A DNA stretch of 64,000 nucleotides from Saccoglossus kowalevskii (GCF_000003605.2 NW_003158724.1:1222824-1286823), one strand, 5' to 3'; numbered from the stretch's first letter, positions 26,632 through 38,475 are shown. Notes: generated from the letters alone by a model not told the origin. Program-made: numbers and translations.

Positions 26632-27160
26632 TGGGATGCACAGGGACTCGTCGACTGACCGCGAAAGCCCCTAGGCGAGAACGAAGTTCAATTATTAATG
26701 AAAGGTGTCAATTCTACATAAAAATATACAGTTTGCTTACCAAGAAACCAATGAAAACTTGCCAGAATTCACCCATTCCATAGTGCTAGCAGCCATAGTA
26801 CACAAAATTTTGAAATAAGCGGTCTTGGACACGCCGACATTATTAGCCAATCAGGACCAAGCATGCATTTAAGATGGCTGCGCCCGGCAATTGACATACA
26901 ATGGTAGTCATTCAGACTCGGGAAAACGTGTATTTTGTCGCTAAATTGTCGAATTTGATCGTGATGGTGGTGTGAATAGGTTATCACTTAACTGTATTCT
27001 GTCTGTGTGTTGATTTTTCTAAGGTAAATGATTGATTACTGTTTAAATTCGAATAATTGTGAAGCTATGACGTCACTCTGGTGGTAGAGTGTCCCCCCTT
27101 CTTGAACTTCGTTCTTGCCTAGGGGATTTCGCGGTCAGTCGACGAGCCCCTGTGGTGGGA
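26632..27160. repeat. about 530-bp segment flanked by 58-bp inverted repeats
   Basis: The arm at 26632-26690 and the reverse complement of 27103-27160 share CTCGTCGACTGACCGCGAAA and AGAACGAAGTTCA. This is either a small element with terminal inverted repeats or two opposed copies of a dispersed repeat. No coding region is recognised between them. Confidence 0.6.
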
Positions 27161-27265
27161 TGGGGTAACGATACAACTACGTACATGAACCCCGGGTACA
27201 CACCCCTGCGCACAGTCGATCCAGCTGGACCACGGAAGTGATCGAGCGTAGCGTAGTGCAAGGCC

Positions 27266-27427
27266 ATGGCGGACACCGATATGACGTACCAATCACGGTG
27301 TGCCGTGCGCTCGGACGATCACTGCAACTTCTTGCTGCAGTTTATGCAGCTCTCTTGGTCGTGGTATACGTTGCGGGCGACCAGAGAGCTGCAGTTCCCT
27401 TCCCTAAAGAAATGCACAGATTTTTAA
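27266..27427 (+). CDS. small ORF of 53 codons, function unknown
   Basis: ATG lies in an ideal initiation context (GGCCATGGCG). The protein starts MADTDMTYQSR and ends KKCTDF. It is in the GC-richer island, and an AATAAA follows at 27463, 36 nt after the stop. I recognise no domain. A near-perfect hairpin (27345-27361 with 27378-27393) lies inside it, so it may be non-coding or part of a repeat. Confidence 0.3.
   Translation: MADTDMTYQSRCAVRSDDHCNFLLQFMQLSWSWYTLRATRELQFPSLKKCTDF
27345..27393. repeat. hairpin (17- and 16-nt arms)
   Basis: TGCAGCTCTCTTGGTCG pairs with CGACCAGAGAGCTGCA with one bulged base and a 16-nt loop. Confidence 0.7.
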
Positions 27428-27462
27428 ATATGCCAGTTATGTATGTTATGTATTGTGATTGT

Positions 27463-27468
27463 AATAAA
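27463..27468 (+). other. possible poly(A) signal after the small ORF
   Basis: AATAAA lies shortly downstream of the 53-codon ORF. It is only meaningful if that ORF is transcribed. Confidence 0.2.
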
Positions 27469-27694
27469 ATTACCTCGACTTGTAGGAAAAAATAGACAAA
27501 TATGTTCTCAGAAATATATCTGTTACTGATTACAGCAAGCTTTAAGCAAATTTGCCCGTGTAAATGAGACTATTTCACGTTAAAACTGTGCCGAAGTGAA
27601 ACCTCCGATTGAACGCCGCCATTTTGAAGCCGACCTCTATCACGTGACTTGGCTCTTTTAGTGACGAGTGTAATCACGTGACTACAGCAGACGG

Positions 27695-28545
27695 NNNNNN
27701 NNNNNNNNNNNNNNNNNNNNNNNNNNNNNNNNNNNNNNNNNNNNNNNNNNNNNNNNNNNNNNNNNNNNNNNNNNNNNNNNNNNNNNNNNNNNNNNNNNNN
27801 NNNNNNNNNNNNNNNNNNNNNNNNNNNNNNNNNNNNNNNNNNNNNNNNNNNNNNNNNNNNNNNNNNNNNNNNNNNNNNNNNNNNNNNNNNNNNNNNNNNN
27901 NNNNNNNNNNNNNNNNNNNNNNNNNNNNNNNNNNNNNNNNNNNNNNNNNNNNNNNNNNNNNNNNNNNNNNNNNNNNNNNNNNNNNNNNNNNNNNNNNNNN
28001 NNNNNNNNNNNNNNNNNNNNNNNNNNNNNNNNNNNNNNNNNNNNNNNNNNNNNNNNNNNNNNNNNNNNNNNNNNNNNNNNNNNNNNNNNNNNNNNNNNNN
28101 NNNNNNNNNNNNNNNNNNNNNNNNNNNNNNNNNNNNNNNNNNNNNNNNNNNNNNNNNNNNNNNNNNNNNNNNNNNNNNNNNNNNNNNNNNNNNNNNNNNN
28201 NNNNNNNNNNNNNNNNNNNNNNNNNNNNNNNNNNNNNNNNNNNNNNNNNNNNNNNNNNNNNNNNNNNNNNNNNNNNNNNNNNNNNNNNNNNNNNNNNNNN
28301 NNNNNNNNNNNNNNNNNNNNNNNNNNNNNNNNNNNNNNNNNNNNNNNNNNNNNNNNNNNNNNNNNNNNNNNNNNNNNNNNNNNNNNNNNNNNNNNNNNNN
28401 NNNNNNNNNNNNNNNNNNNNNNNNNNNNNNNNNNNNNNNNNNNNNNNNNNNNNNNNNNNNNNNNNNNNNNNNNNNNNNNNNNNNNNNNNNNNNNNNNNNN
28501 NNNNNNNNNNNNNNNNNNNNNNNNNNNNNNNNNNNNNNNNNNNNN
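27695..28545. other. 851-base assembly gap
   Basis: N occupies the whole stretch. The flanks are GC-richer than the rest of the window, with ATCACGTGAC repeated on the left and a 20-bp palindrome on the right. Confidence 0.98.
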
Positions 28546-28552
28546 TAGCGTG

Positions 28553-28572
28553 CGCCCCGGGATCCCGGGGCG
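28553..28572. repeat. 20-bp perfect GC palindrome at the gap edge
   Basis: CGCCCCGGGATCCCGGGGCG lies 7 bases after the gap. Confidence 0.85.
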
Positions 28573-29174
28573 GCGAACTGTGCGGTTCTCAATGGACGCG
28601 ATCTGCAGCTCTATGGCCGCAACGTAATATCAAAATAGCTTAAGCGGCCAATAAGAGCTGCTAAACTGCAGCAATGCAACTTCACACATCAGTCACTCAT
28701 TCACTCGCAATGTAAATGAGTTCAATGCGATAACATTTGATGGATTAAAACTAGTTTCTTTCTTAGTTTGCCATGTGAGAATGTGGAAACAATTTCCAGA
28801 AAGACATTTTAAATTATTCAGATTCATGGGTCAGTGACTGTGAAACTATTCTGTTCACTGTGGATTTATCCCCAAATTTTCCGCTTTTTAGAGGCAGCAA
28901 ATCAACTGGTATTGGCAACGCTACAAAATAATTAAGTCGCGTGTATTTAATATTAGCTCTTGTTCCAATATCATTGGATAAGCTTATCGGAGGAACTCAC
29001 TTGTCTCGAATAAAATCCCATGGAAACTTATCGACATAGATAAGGATTTTTCTAAATATAGTTTTTCCTTAGTTTATTCTGTTCTACTTTTAAGTTTTAA
29101 GTTTCAATTTAAAATCACCTAAATTATGTACTGCACATTGAAGACGTCTCTAAGTCATTCATTATCTCTCGTAG

Positions 29175-29246
29175 GTATTGAGCATCCTTCTTCACAACTA
29201 ACAAACAAGAGAGTCAAGCTCATCGAGCAGAATCCGTCTAGTTCAG
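29175..29246 (+). CDS. possible 72-nt symmetric exon, unknown gene
   Basis: The acceptor CTCTCGTAG and donor CAG|GTAAGT enclose 72 nt, open in phase 1 on both sides (IEHPSSQLTNKRVKLIEQ). The product is not recognised and no neighbouring exons were identified. Confidence 0.3.
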
Positions 29247-31379
29247 GTAAGTACTGTTTAAGTGACATTGTCGTTCGCCTAGTCTGGACGTTTTGTCAGT
29301 CATGGACGAGCTTGTGAATACTAGTTGGTGACAGTTCTGGAAACTTGAACCAGAAACTCTTTGGCAAGTTACAAACGCCCCTGGACTGGTGCGGGAACAC
29401 ATTCCTCGATGAGTTTTACTGCTGAAAAAATCGCCTATTCTCACGAGATATACAACAGCCCAATATGTTCCGATAGGTGTGTAGTCGCGGTTAATGAGAA
29501 ATGTGTTTTTCAGTTCTCCGTCAGCACCGTGACATCTTCATGTTCAAATGCAGGCACCATTATCCACAGCTACTATTTTTGATTACGGTTACCATAACAC
29601 CATTGTCGTCATGTCATTGCGCATTGAATTATTAACCAATCAGAGAGTGCTTTATAATTACGTTTCATTTGAATAATGAGCATTTTCTCTCTGCCTCTAG
29701 ATTATCTTAAGAACATATTAACATAAAAATATAAGTGAATCGATTAAAAGTAAAGTCAAAACAAAGTAATGTGCTATATGACCACTGATGGCGCTCTGCC
29801 AAACCTGTCACATTCCTATAAATTATACATTGTACATCAAAACTGTATGTCCTACAACCACTTGTATTCCCAATGCTTCAATAGAAGCTATCACGGCGAG
29901 GCCCTATTCACTAGTTACTTAGCTTGACAGGAGAAAATGAATTCGTCGTAGTGACATTTCATCTCTGCATATCAAAGCAAACTATTCGTATTGGACCCTT
30001 ACAACAAAGTAATTAAAATACTCTTGATGACGATGAATGTTGAACCTATAGTAACGCTAAGCTAACTATCTGTCTATGGTCAGTGATCAACATTCATATC
30101 AAAGTCTATATCACTGCATTTATTGACAATAACGTAAAATGTGTGTGTGTATGCTGCCCTCTATGTGTCCATGCTAAGTACTTTCCTTTTCGCCCGGTCA
30201 TGCCAGTGTTTTATAAGAAATCCGTTGGAAGTAGTCTCACAAATAGGGTCGGACAAATAAAGAGTTCTCTTCTTATAAGCTATACATGTAGCATAAGTAA
30301 TTGGTTTTATTTATTATGGTTTGACATAACGTGAGGGTTGACGACGTTGCAATATCAGGAGCTGATTATTTTAGTTAGTGTTGTCATGGGTCTGAGCGGA
30401 TTTGTACATTTTTTTCATTTAACATGGCTGTCTTTTACTTAAAGGTGTGTTGGATTGTTTCCAAATAGGTTTGAATGGAAAAGCTAGTTACACAATATTA
30501 TTTGCTAAATTTCCAAGTACATTTTTCATAAATAAATGATATCAATCATAAATATAATGACCCTCAATCGCGAATGTAATATCAACCACCATGTAATATG
30601 CTTGGTAATGCGTGTGACATGCCGAAATGCTTGGTTTTGATGAATATTTAGTACAAAAATAACTGACATTCGGGCATCTTGAACCATACCGTGAAACAAA
30701 TGGATGTGAATTGTGTACCCTAATATGTATGTGTGAAATATTAATGTGATCGCAGACCAGCACCGTGTCGTGTGTCTATGTTCGCTAACCCTGAATTCAA
30801 ACCAAGATCAGCAAAAACACTATTAGTCTTTTCTTTCTGGTGTCACGTAACATGTATAAAATGTCCCAGAACAATTTATCAGACCAAAGGAATATAAAAA
30901 TGGAACATTCTGTGATTTTTTGGCCGAGAATCTCTAGGTGGGTTTTAATGTATAGCGAATGACATGAATGTCCCTTCATAATCGCTTTATGAAACCACAT
31001 TTTTGAATACCTGTACAATTTTGCAAATTATTTGCTTCTAATTTCAATGTATGTTTAAATTGTTTTGTTTGCCCACGGACTATGCATCTGTAGCTTAATA
31101 TAATATTTACAGTGATTGGGTGGGGGTGGGGGTAAACACTCACTTCTCCTCCCAGATACAGCAACGTAGTCGGTTGGCAGTCTAACGGTGGTTATGACCT
31201 TTATGGACCTAGACAGATTATGACGAACTCAAGAAATATTATAAAAAAGTGAATTTGATGATCCTAACTTCACTTGAGTGTTCGCTATGTACATACATCT
31301 GACGCATTCGTACTGGTATGTGTTTTCGTATGTTTCCATATGCAGTGTGAGATTAAACATCTAATCTGTAAAGGATTTT
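29247..31379. other. intergenic, no gene seen
   Basis: AT-rich sequence with only short frames and an isolated TGATGGCGCT motif near 29786. Confidence 0.55.
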
Positions 31380-32146
31380 AGAGTTCTTTAATATAATAAT
31401 GTTAATAAACTGTTTATATACAATTCTTGACTGTAACAAATAATATACACATTGAACGATACGATATTGGAGTAGTACGATTACAGTTCACTACAACACG
31501 GTTAGCAATTAGTTACGTCAGGTAGTGTGAAATGTACAATAAAACTTTAGCCATTCTGAAAAGCGTTTCGCCAAAGGCACAAGGTTGTTAAATCTTACGT
31601 TTTCGATTTTACCAGTTAGCATTGTCTTCATGCTTTCGATCAAGAAGAATGTTGTATGAAATATTCGTAAATTTGGGATAACCCTGTCATTATATACATT
31701 TGGGAGTTCCATACTTATGATACAATTTTCACAGCTATGTATTACCAAATTGATAGAAAAAATGCCAACATGATATCAAGATAGAACTTATAAACCTATG
31801 TTCTCAAAGTTGGGCCACCATTTTAAGGGTATTCATAATTTTTGGGAATTATAGTACTGTAAAGTTTTACATCAAAATTGGCATTTGATTTCTAAACCAC
31901 ATTGAATACACAAACAGAAAATACACATCTTACCACCTAACAGACTACGGGAATATTCGCAGTTTGTTAATATGTTTTGTTATTAAATTCAGACAACTAA
32001 AATTTATAAATAAACTAAATATAATATATGTTATAACTGAACTGAATGAATCCACACAAACGAAGAAATAAATTTAGGATAAATATTGTGTGGTCTGAAC
32101 AGAAGGCGATGATTTGACAAAAAAATACAATTATTTAACTCTTATG

Positions 32147-32310
32147 TTAAAGCGGGGGAGTCGTCTTTTGCGCATGCGTCAAATGGCCATATCATGTCAT
32201 TGTTTACAAACAATCGTCTACCCATGAGCCTTTGCGTTTTAGCGTGTGTTGTTATCGTCACTTGGGTCTCATATCCCGCACATGCGCAGTTGACGACCCT
32301 CCCGCTTTAA
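32147..32310 (+). mobile_element. TTAA-type MITE, copy 3, best preserved
   Basis: The 164-bp element has clear inverted ends: TTAAAGCGGGGGAGTCGTC at the left and GACGACCCTCCCGCTTTAA at the right, with TGCGCATGCG-like inner arms. The TTAA ends suggest a piggyBac-like integration preference. I saw no matching copy at the corresponding place in unit B, so it probably inserted after the duplication. Confidence 0.8.
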
Positions 32311-33348
32311 AGTACGGTATCATTTGCAATCTTCTGGTTATTTGGAATAACATTAGGTTACGTCTAAATTAAATTTCAATAATTGAAATACGGAATGAAA
32401 TGCGCAATAACATAATCAAAGTTATCATTAAGTCTGCCGTTTGCATATGGTTTTTTTTATAAAAGTAAATCATGCATAAATAATACTATTTGAAAAAAAC
32501 TAATACACTGTACACTTCAAACTTGAACTCAGCACATGACACGCCCATGTAACTTCAAATTATCTGCGTAATGGAATTATATTTCGTCTGTTGATATTTG
32601 TGTTAAATAGTCGTGTTAGCCGCAATGCGCGTACATGAAAATACTGTAAAAGCATTTATTTTCACTGTCGTTGAATTTCACTATATTTGCTGTTTTAAGT
32701 GATTTCACTGGGTTTCAATTTCACAAACTTGGCAGGGAAACAATGAGTGTTAATGTTATCTTACACACTTGTTCACGTGGATTTAATTTAATGTATTTTA
32801 CTTTTTGGCAAAAAAGGCGAAATTAAAAACTTCATATTTAATATGTTTACGGTATATCCAAAATAGCAACATAATTGTTTTGTCTTTTAAAAACTCGGCA
32901 TATCCTGAATTCCAGGTGCGACTTTTACTCTAACGTCTTCAAATTCAGACATATTAGCCAATCATTTTAGGCGGTTCTCAAAACAGCAGCAGTCATAAAC
33001 ATTGTTTCAAATAACACAGGCCATGGTATTTTAGCACTGAGTGACTCGGGATTTCCGCAAATAAATAATATTACCACAGTCTGGTTCAGACGGCTAGTAA
33101 TTCTGCGCGAATCACAAATATACACTAAGGCAATCATGCATAATAAAACAGCTGATTTGAATAAAAACTAAAACGTCAATAAAATAAAAGGTAAATCGAT
33201 TACATGAATAGATGATTACAATTACATTAGTTAGTCTGACATTTCAAATCGTTCACTGTATTATCTTGGCAAACGTAAGTACAGATCGCCGTATGGGAAG
33301 TTTCGTTGATATATAACGTATATTATAACGATGTAACGTCATCGGTTG

Positions 33349-33941
33349 CTACCATGGGATCTGACAAACCATCAACATGACGGTAAACACAGTCCCACAA
33401 AGATAAGCTATTAAGCACACTCTATCAGTCACTTTAGCGATACGCTTCCATTCTCGCTGGATGCGTTGTTTCTCCGCCATTCTGTCGTTGTAATTATTAA
33501 GCATCCTCAACTCTCGGAGAATCTGTTTTAACAGGGCTATATTTTCGCCAGTCGTTGGGCTAGAAGTCAGATTTGAAGACGTATATGTTGTCCTATTTCC
33601 ATCAATCTCACTCCGGTATGACGGACTCAGCCGTAATATCGGTATCGGTGAGTCTGGACATGTACGCGAATGATTGAGGTCCATACCATTCATGCCAGTA
33701 AGGGGTATGAATTCTGCGCCTGCCTTCGAATGGCGAAGATTTGAGACGGCAGGTTTTTTGCGGCGCTGCTGGTTGATATTTACATTGAGAAACCAGCCAA
33801 CGTATCCAATTATGTACTTTTTTGCCCAATTCGGTACCGGTAAACTGTCCTTCTCAGGTCCCCGGTAGTAAATATTTACCACAAGTACGTTCATGGCGAG
33901 CGATACAGATATAAGTATCATGGTCGCTGCATAGTACTGAC
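33349..33941 (-). CDS. cassette A exon 7 (M3, loop, M4, stop)
   Basis: This 593-nt terminal exon starts GQYYAATMILIS (M3) after the acceptor TTTTTTCTACAG. It carries a cytoplasmic loop with SPIPILRLSPSYRSE, an amphipathic helix (LLKQILRELRML) and M4, and ends CQIPW then TAG. Cassette B's exon 7 has exactly the same length. Confidence 0.95.
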
Positions 33942-36900
33942 CTGTAGAAAAAAGAATTGTTGAACTTTTTAGTCTGTGATTTGACATGTAACACACTCGG
34001 AGTATTCCATGGCCACTCGGTATGACTCGGTACCACTCGAGATGCTCCGGAATTTTGTCCGATAAAACACTTTCTCCAATGTCAATCGGGAGAATTGTCC
34101 AATACAAATATGCACTGAAGCATTTCCCAATAATTGTCTTTCTTGGAATAACTAACAGTTGGCATGGTAACCACAAGGGTCTTTGCCGCTATTTTACAAT
34201 GAAATAAATAAAACCTTGCAAGAGAATTGATACCGTTTATGTAAGTCTCTAGCGACGAAGCCCTTTTGTGAAATGTAGATAGATGATAGATGACATTGTC
34301 GTTCAAGTCGATGTTTGTATGTATATTTAGCCGTTCGTTATTTGGAATATAATGTATTTTTTGAAAGCAGATTATTTAAATTAATGAAACACGACGACAT
34401 TTAAATGCCAGATTGAACCTTATGCCCAGTTACGCCAATGAGGCACGACTTATAGGACAAGTATATATCAATACTAACATGACTGAATAATTACCTATTA
34501 CGGGAACCGCATCCGAAGCAGGCATCACCTCAGCAACCAGCAGTAAGAACACGGTAAGGGAGAGCATCACTGTAACCCCCAGGCTTATTTTACCCTGTGA
34601 TTCCGCGGGCAAGAAGAATGTCAAAATTGTCATGAGTGATATCAGCGTGCACGGCATGATAAGATAAAACACGTAGAATAAACACCTCCGACGAAAATAG
34701 ATTGTGTAACTAATATCAGTGTATGGAATTCCAGGGGTGTCTGGGTAATATTCCTTGTGCGCTTGCGCTGTTAAATCTTCTAGATCCCATTCGCCATTGC
34801 TTACAAAGACTGAGGTACTGCCTGTAATATGAACAGATGAGAAAGTGACAAAAAAGTGACGCATTTCTCAATTTTATATATACGTACATGCATTTGTTTG
34901 CTGAGCAAAACTGTGCAATACACAGTAAATGTTACTTTCAGCAGTGTGAATCACTTTATCGGGTATAACGTTATTAGAATGAATTGAGAATTTATCAAAC
35001 GCAAGTTATTTCACCACTCGCCAGATAAAAATGTCAGAACGCCACCACACCTTCTATCTGCATTCACAAGTCACTCAGCTCAGAGCGTTCTCGGTGAGCA
35101 TCGGTGTAGCACGTATAGAACGCTCACATTGTAGAGCGCCCCACAGCGATCCCGGATGCGACGTATCAGTGGAAACTACGCCGTAAATATTAGCTTCATA
35201 TTAAGAATATTTCAAACACCAAAACAGTAGTGTCGTGAACGACAATTTCTTATGCGCATTATCGCTGCGCAGTAGTTTCAGTGACGTCATTCATATGACA
35301 TAACATGTAATATCCAATTGGTAGGCAATATACCATATACTAGTACTACACATTTTGATTCAAAATCTGATCTTTACTACCAAATTCTATTGCTAATAGC
35401 ATTCACGCATTTCTCACGTTGAACGTTCCACGGAAAGAGGCATCTTCATGTCACTGTACCCAAGAAAATTATTGTTTGGGAAAATTATTGTTTCTACGCT
35501 AGAGCAATATACATTTACGTGGACTTTATATTATTTCTGTAAAATAAAGTTTAATTTATTCAAAACTTTCTAACTACAATATATTTACCTTGCCTAGTGT
35601 CTAATTGCTGCTTTACGACATCCTGATCTCGAATTAAAGCAGTATTAATATAGTCACATTTTGTTAATATTAGTAAATGCTAGACTAATCACAGGCACAG
35701 CAAAGCACGCGGTATTTGTTGTCAGTATTGTACATCTATTCACTTTCATATAATTAAACTTTTTTTCATTTCAAGCAATAATGGCCCTAAGATCCAATTA
35801 CTTTCGTACCGTATATATACACAAAAGAAACTAAAAAAAACATCTTCGTAAATTAAGTAAATGCTGTGCTGCCTTACGTCACGGTTGTACGGATTAAAAG
35901 GTTTCTGTTAATTGCATGTAGCCATATCAGTAATTAACTGTCATTCAATTTGTATATATGATGAGGTAAAACAGTGAAAGCAAAAACGACTGCGCGCAGT
36001 AATGCTCTTCTTGTTGACAAAATGGAACTAATCACGAAAATAGTCAATCCAGAAAAGTAATTAATGATAAGGGATTACCAAAGAACATTGTCACATATGA
36101 GTGACATTCAATATATGTTTGATTTCAATGAAACATTGATCAAAATCTCAAAAATAAAAACCAACCCGATGTATGAAAAATAAATTACCCATACATGAAC
36201 CCAGAGTGATTCTGATTACTTATTCATTATATATTTTAAGTGATAAAGAAGTGTTGTTGTGCCATAAAATTTTGTCTACACTAGATGCATGAATATTTAT
36301 AGAACCATGTATAAAATTCATGTCACTGTACATTGTGTAAGTTGAAGAACGTCAACTGGTGCTGCAATGAGTATAGTCGAAGGTGGCCAGGCCAGAGGTA
36401 GGTGCTTTGAAATAGAGCGTGTTTACAATGTTTTACGCTAGTTATTTGGAGGTTGCAATGTTCATGGACCTGCATAAGTCAGTCATCCTTGATGAATACA
36501 ATGAATACCATTTTTACGACTATATCGGAGTAAAAAAAAGCTTTCCCGAACTAACATACTCGAAAATGATAATCTTTTTTGTTGTTGGGATTCTGGTTAA
36601 CGGACAAGGGCATCTGACAACGCCGATTGTAGGGAATAAACGAATCAATGGGGGATTCTACTTAGACCAGTTGGTGCAAGATCGTTTATGCATCCACTTA
36701 CCTGAACCATTCAAAACCACTTCGAATCCGTCGTGCTGCCATGTTCCAAACTTCATACTACATCTCTGTTCATCAAAGGGGAAATACTTGGGGTCGATTT
36801 TACAGTGACCTCGAAATATAACTGGAGCTGTCCAGCCGACCGAGCCGTCGCTGTACACAACGACTAAATGGTCGAGAAGAAAATTCTCGTATCCGGTGGC

Positions 36901-37508
36901 AGCGCTGAAAAAATAAAATGAATGATTATTGGTGGCAGTTTTCCGCTAATCGCTCATACGTGTAATAGATCACTTGAAATTTCTGAATATCCGTTTTTTC
37001 TAATAAGTTTTAATTGTTGATGGAAGATTATTCAACATATAAATATGAATATAACATTATATTAAAATATTACACAGTGGCAAATAATTAATTAATGAAA
37101 TACTTACTTCTGGTAAAAATAAACATCTGGTAACCACAACCTCTCAGCAGGTACTTTAATGCTCTTAATGCCACCGTAGTCTGTCTGGTTCCAAACAAGG
37201 TATTCATCTTGCCAATTCTGTTGGACAATACACGTGCACTTATACGATCAATTCGACCCCGAACATTTCCCATACCAAAACCGAACTTTTCGATACAACT
37301 AAACCAATTGTAATCCGTTTCGGAAACCGGACCTTGTTATATTCTATTTTCTTTTACTTTATATATTGCATCAAATTTGGTCTCGAACAATCGACAATAG
37401 GTTGTTCAGCTTCGATACTTTGCATTAAAATGTGAATATAGCAACAACTAAAAAAGAACTTACTAGCGCCACCCAGCAGTTACTAGTCAATGTCTGTCTT
37501 TTTTCGTC
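33349..37508 (-). CDS. nAChR non-alpha cassette A, exons 3-7, no exon 2 found
   Basis: Five minus-strand exons (37508-37464, 37217-37108, 36904-36702, 34821-34495, 33941-33349; 45, 110, 203, 327 and 593 nt) join in frame with GT-AG introns and no internal stop. They cover loop D to M4 of a nicotinic subunit: SNCW, loop A LWLPDVYFYQ, Cys loop C-KIDPKYFPFDEQR-C, loop B FGTW, loop C KEYYPD (no paired Cys), M1 with IMPCT, M2, M3 and M4 ending CQIPW. M2 is preceded by ESQGK where family members usually have SGEK, so the -1' Glu is absent. The start of the extracellular domain (LVRPV exon) is not found between 37.5 kb and cassette B. The product is either spliced to the shared exon at 55.6 kb or truncated. 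Exon 7 protein differs from cassette B at about 30 of 197 positions by eye. Confidence 0.9.
34495..34821 (-). CDS. cassette A exon 6 (loop C, M1, M2)
   Basis: This 327-nt exon encodes GEWDLEDL, loop C without paired cysteines, RRRCLFYVFYLIMPC (M1), ESQGKISLGVTVML (start of M2) and LLLVAEVMPASD. The acceptor is ATATTACAG and the donor G|GTAATT. Confidence 0.95.
36702..36904 (-). CDS. cassette A exon 5 (Cys loop)
   Basis: This 203-nt exon encodes GYENFLLDHL, WTAPVIFRGHC, the 13-residue Cys loop, FGTWQHDGFE and a terminal NGS sequon. The acceptor is TTTTTTCAG and the donor G|GTAAGT. Confidence 0.94.
37108..37217 (-). CDS. cassette A exon 4 (110 nt)
   Basis: It encodes NWQDEYLVWN to LPDVYFYQ. 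The acceptor is CCAACAG and the donor AA|GTAAGT. NQT is a glycosylation sequon. Confidence 0.93.
37464..37508 (-). CDS. cassette A exon 3 (45 nt)
   Basis: It encodes DEKRQTLTSNCWVAL. The acceptor is ATTCCAG and the donor GTAAGT. A cysteine precedes the loop D Trp where most subunits have Val, Ile or Ala. Confidence 0.93.
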
Positions 37509-38419
37509 CTGGAATTATTTGACAAGAAAACGAGAATTATATACAGAATATAACAGCATGCACTTCTTCATCGTAATAATCAGTTAACCCTGTCATCGCC
37601 GACTTGTTGCATCTTGATTGTTGTTGTACTTTAGGGGAATTCACATGATATACTGAACCGTAGATGGCGCTGTCACAAACACAGATTCATTACAGAAATC
37701 TCCCGCTTGCGCTTTTTTTCTTATTCAAAGAACAAACGCTCACATTCACAATGGGCTTTCATTTCAATTCGCAACGTTCTGATTTGTTTCGAATCATGGG
37801 TTATTTTGATTCTAAATGCCAGCTTCTCAAATTTTATTCTGGTGTTTTTGTACGTCCAGTATTTCTGAAGTTCTCTGTCGTTTCCTTAACTGTTCCACCT
37901 TAATGCAAGTTCAACTCCCGAATCACATAACCGTATGGTGGTCTTTGTCAAGACAACAATATTTAAGTGAAATGCCAACTCTATTTAACATTGCATGTTC
38001 TAGTTCTTCAAATAAATGTTCAACCAAAAGGTCCTCGATAATGTTACAACGTTGTTTTTGCTAGTTGACTGTCATGGGCTGAGCTACGTATAGTAACGAT
38101 TTGATGTGAATGCTGTCAATATAAACTACGTCGAGATCAATTTTCTGTAGGAGGTATGATTGGCATATTGATATCGACTGATGCAAGTGTGCATATAACA
38201 TTTGATTGCACCGGCTTCGAATACAAAGTAATCACGCAAACGTGTGGGAATTTGTAGAAAATGAGAGTACAAATAAGATTGAATTAAGAATCTGATTAGC
38301 ATGTTCCCCCGACGTTGTCTTCTGAGAGATTCAAAATTGAGGCTGTAGGTCGTCCAATTCTTCCACTCAGTGTCATAGTTTTTGATTGCATTGACGTGTA
38401 AGCCATTAAGGTAATTCTG

Positions 38420-38425
<6 letters not shown>

Positions 38426-38471
<46 letters not shown>
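38426..38471 (+). repeat. (TA)n microsatellite
   Basis: About 23 dinucleotide units sit near the end of duplication unit A. The matching place in unit B has none, so it expanded after the duplication. Confidence 0.9.

Positions 38472-38475
<4 letters not shown>

Noticed and set aside
27075-27150. tRNA-like stretch GGTGGTAGAGTGTCC
   Set aside because: It has an A-box-like part but no convincing B box or cloverleaf.
27570-28643. long frames of over 300 codons on both strands
   Set aside because: They read through the 851-base gap; only the short ends are real sequence.
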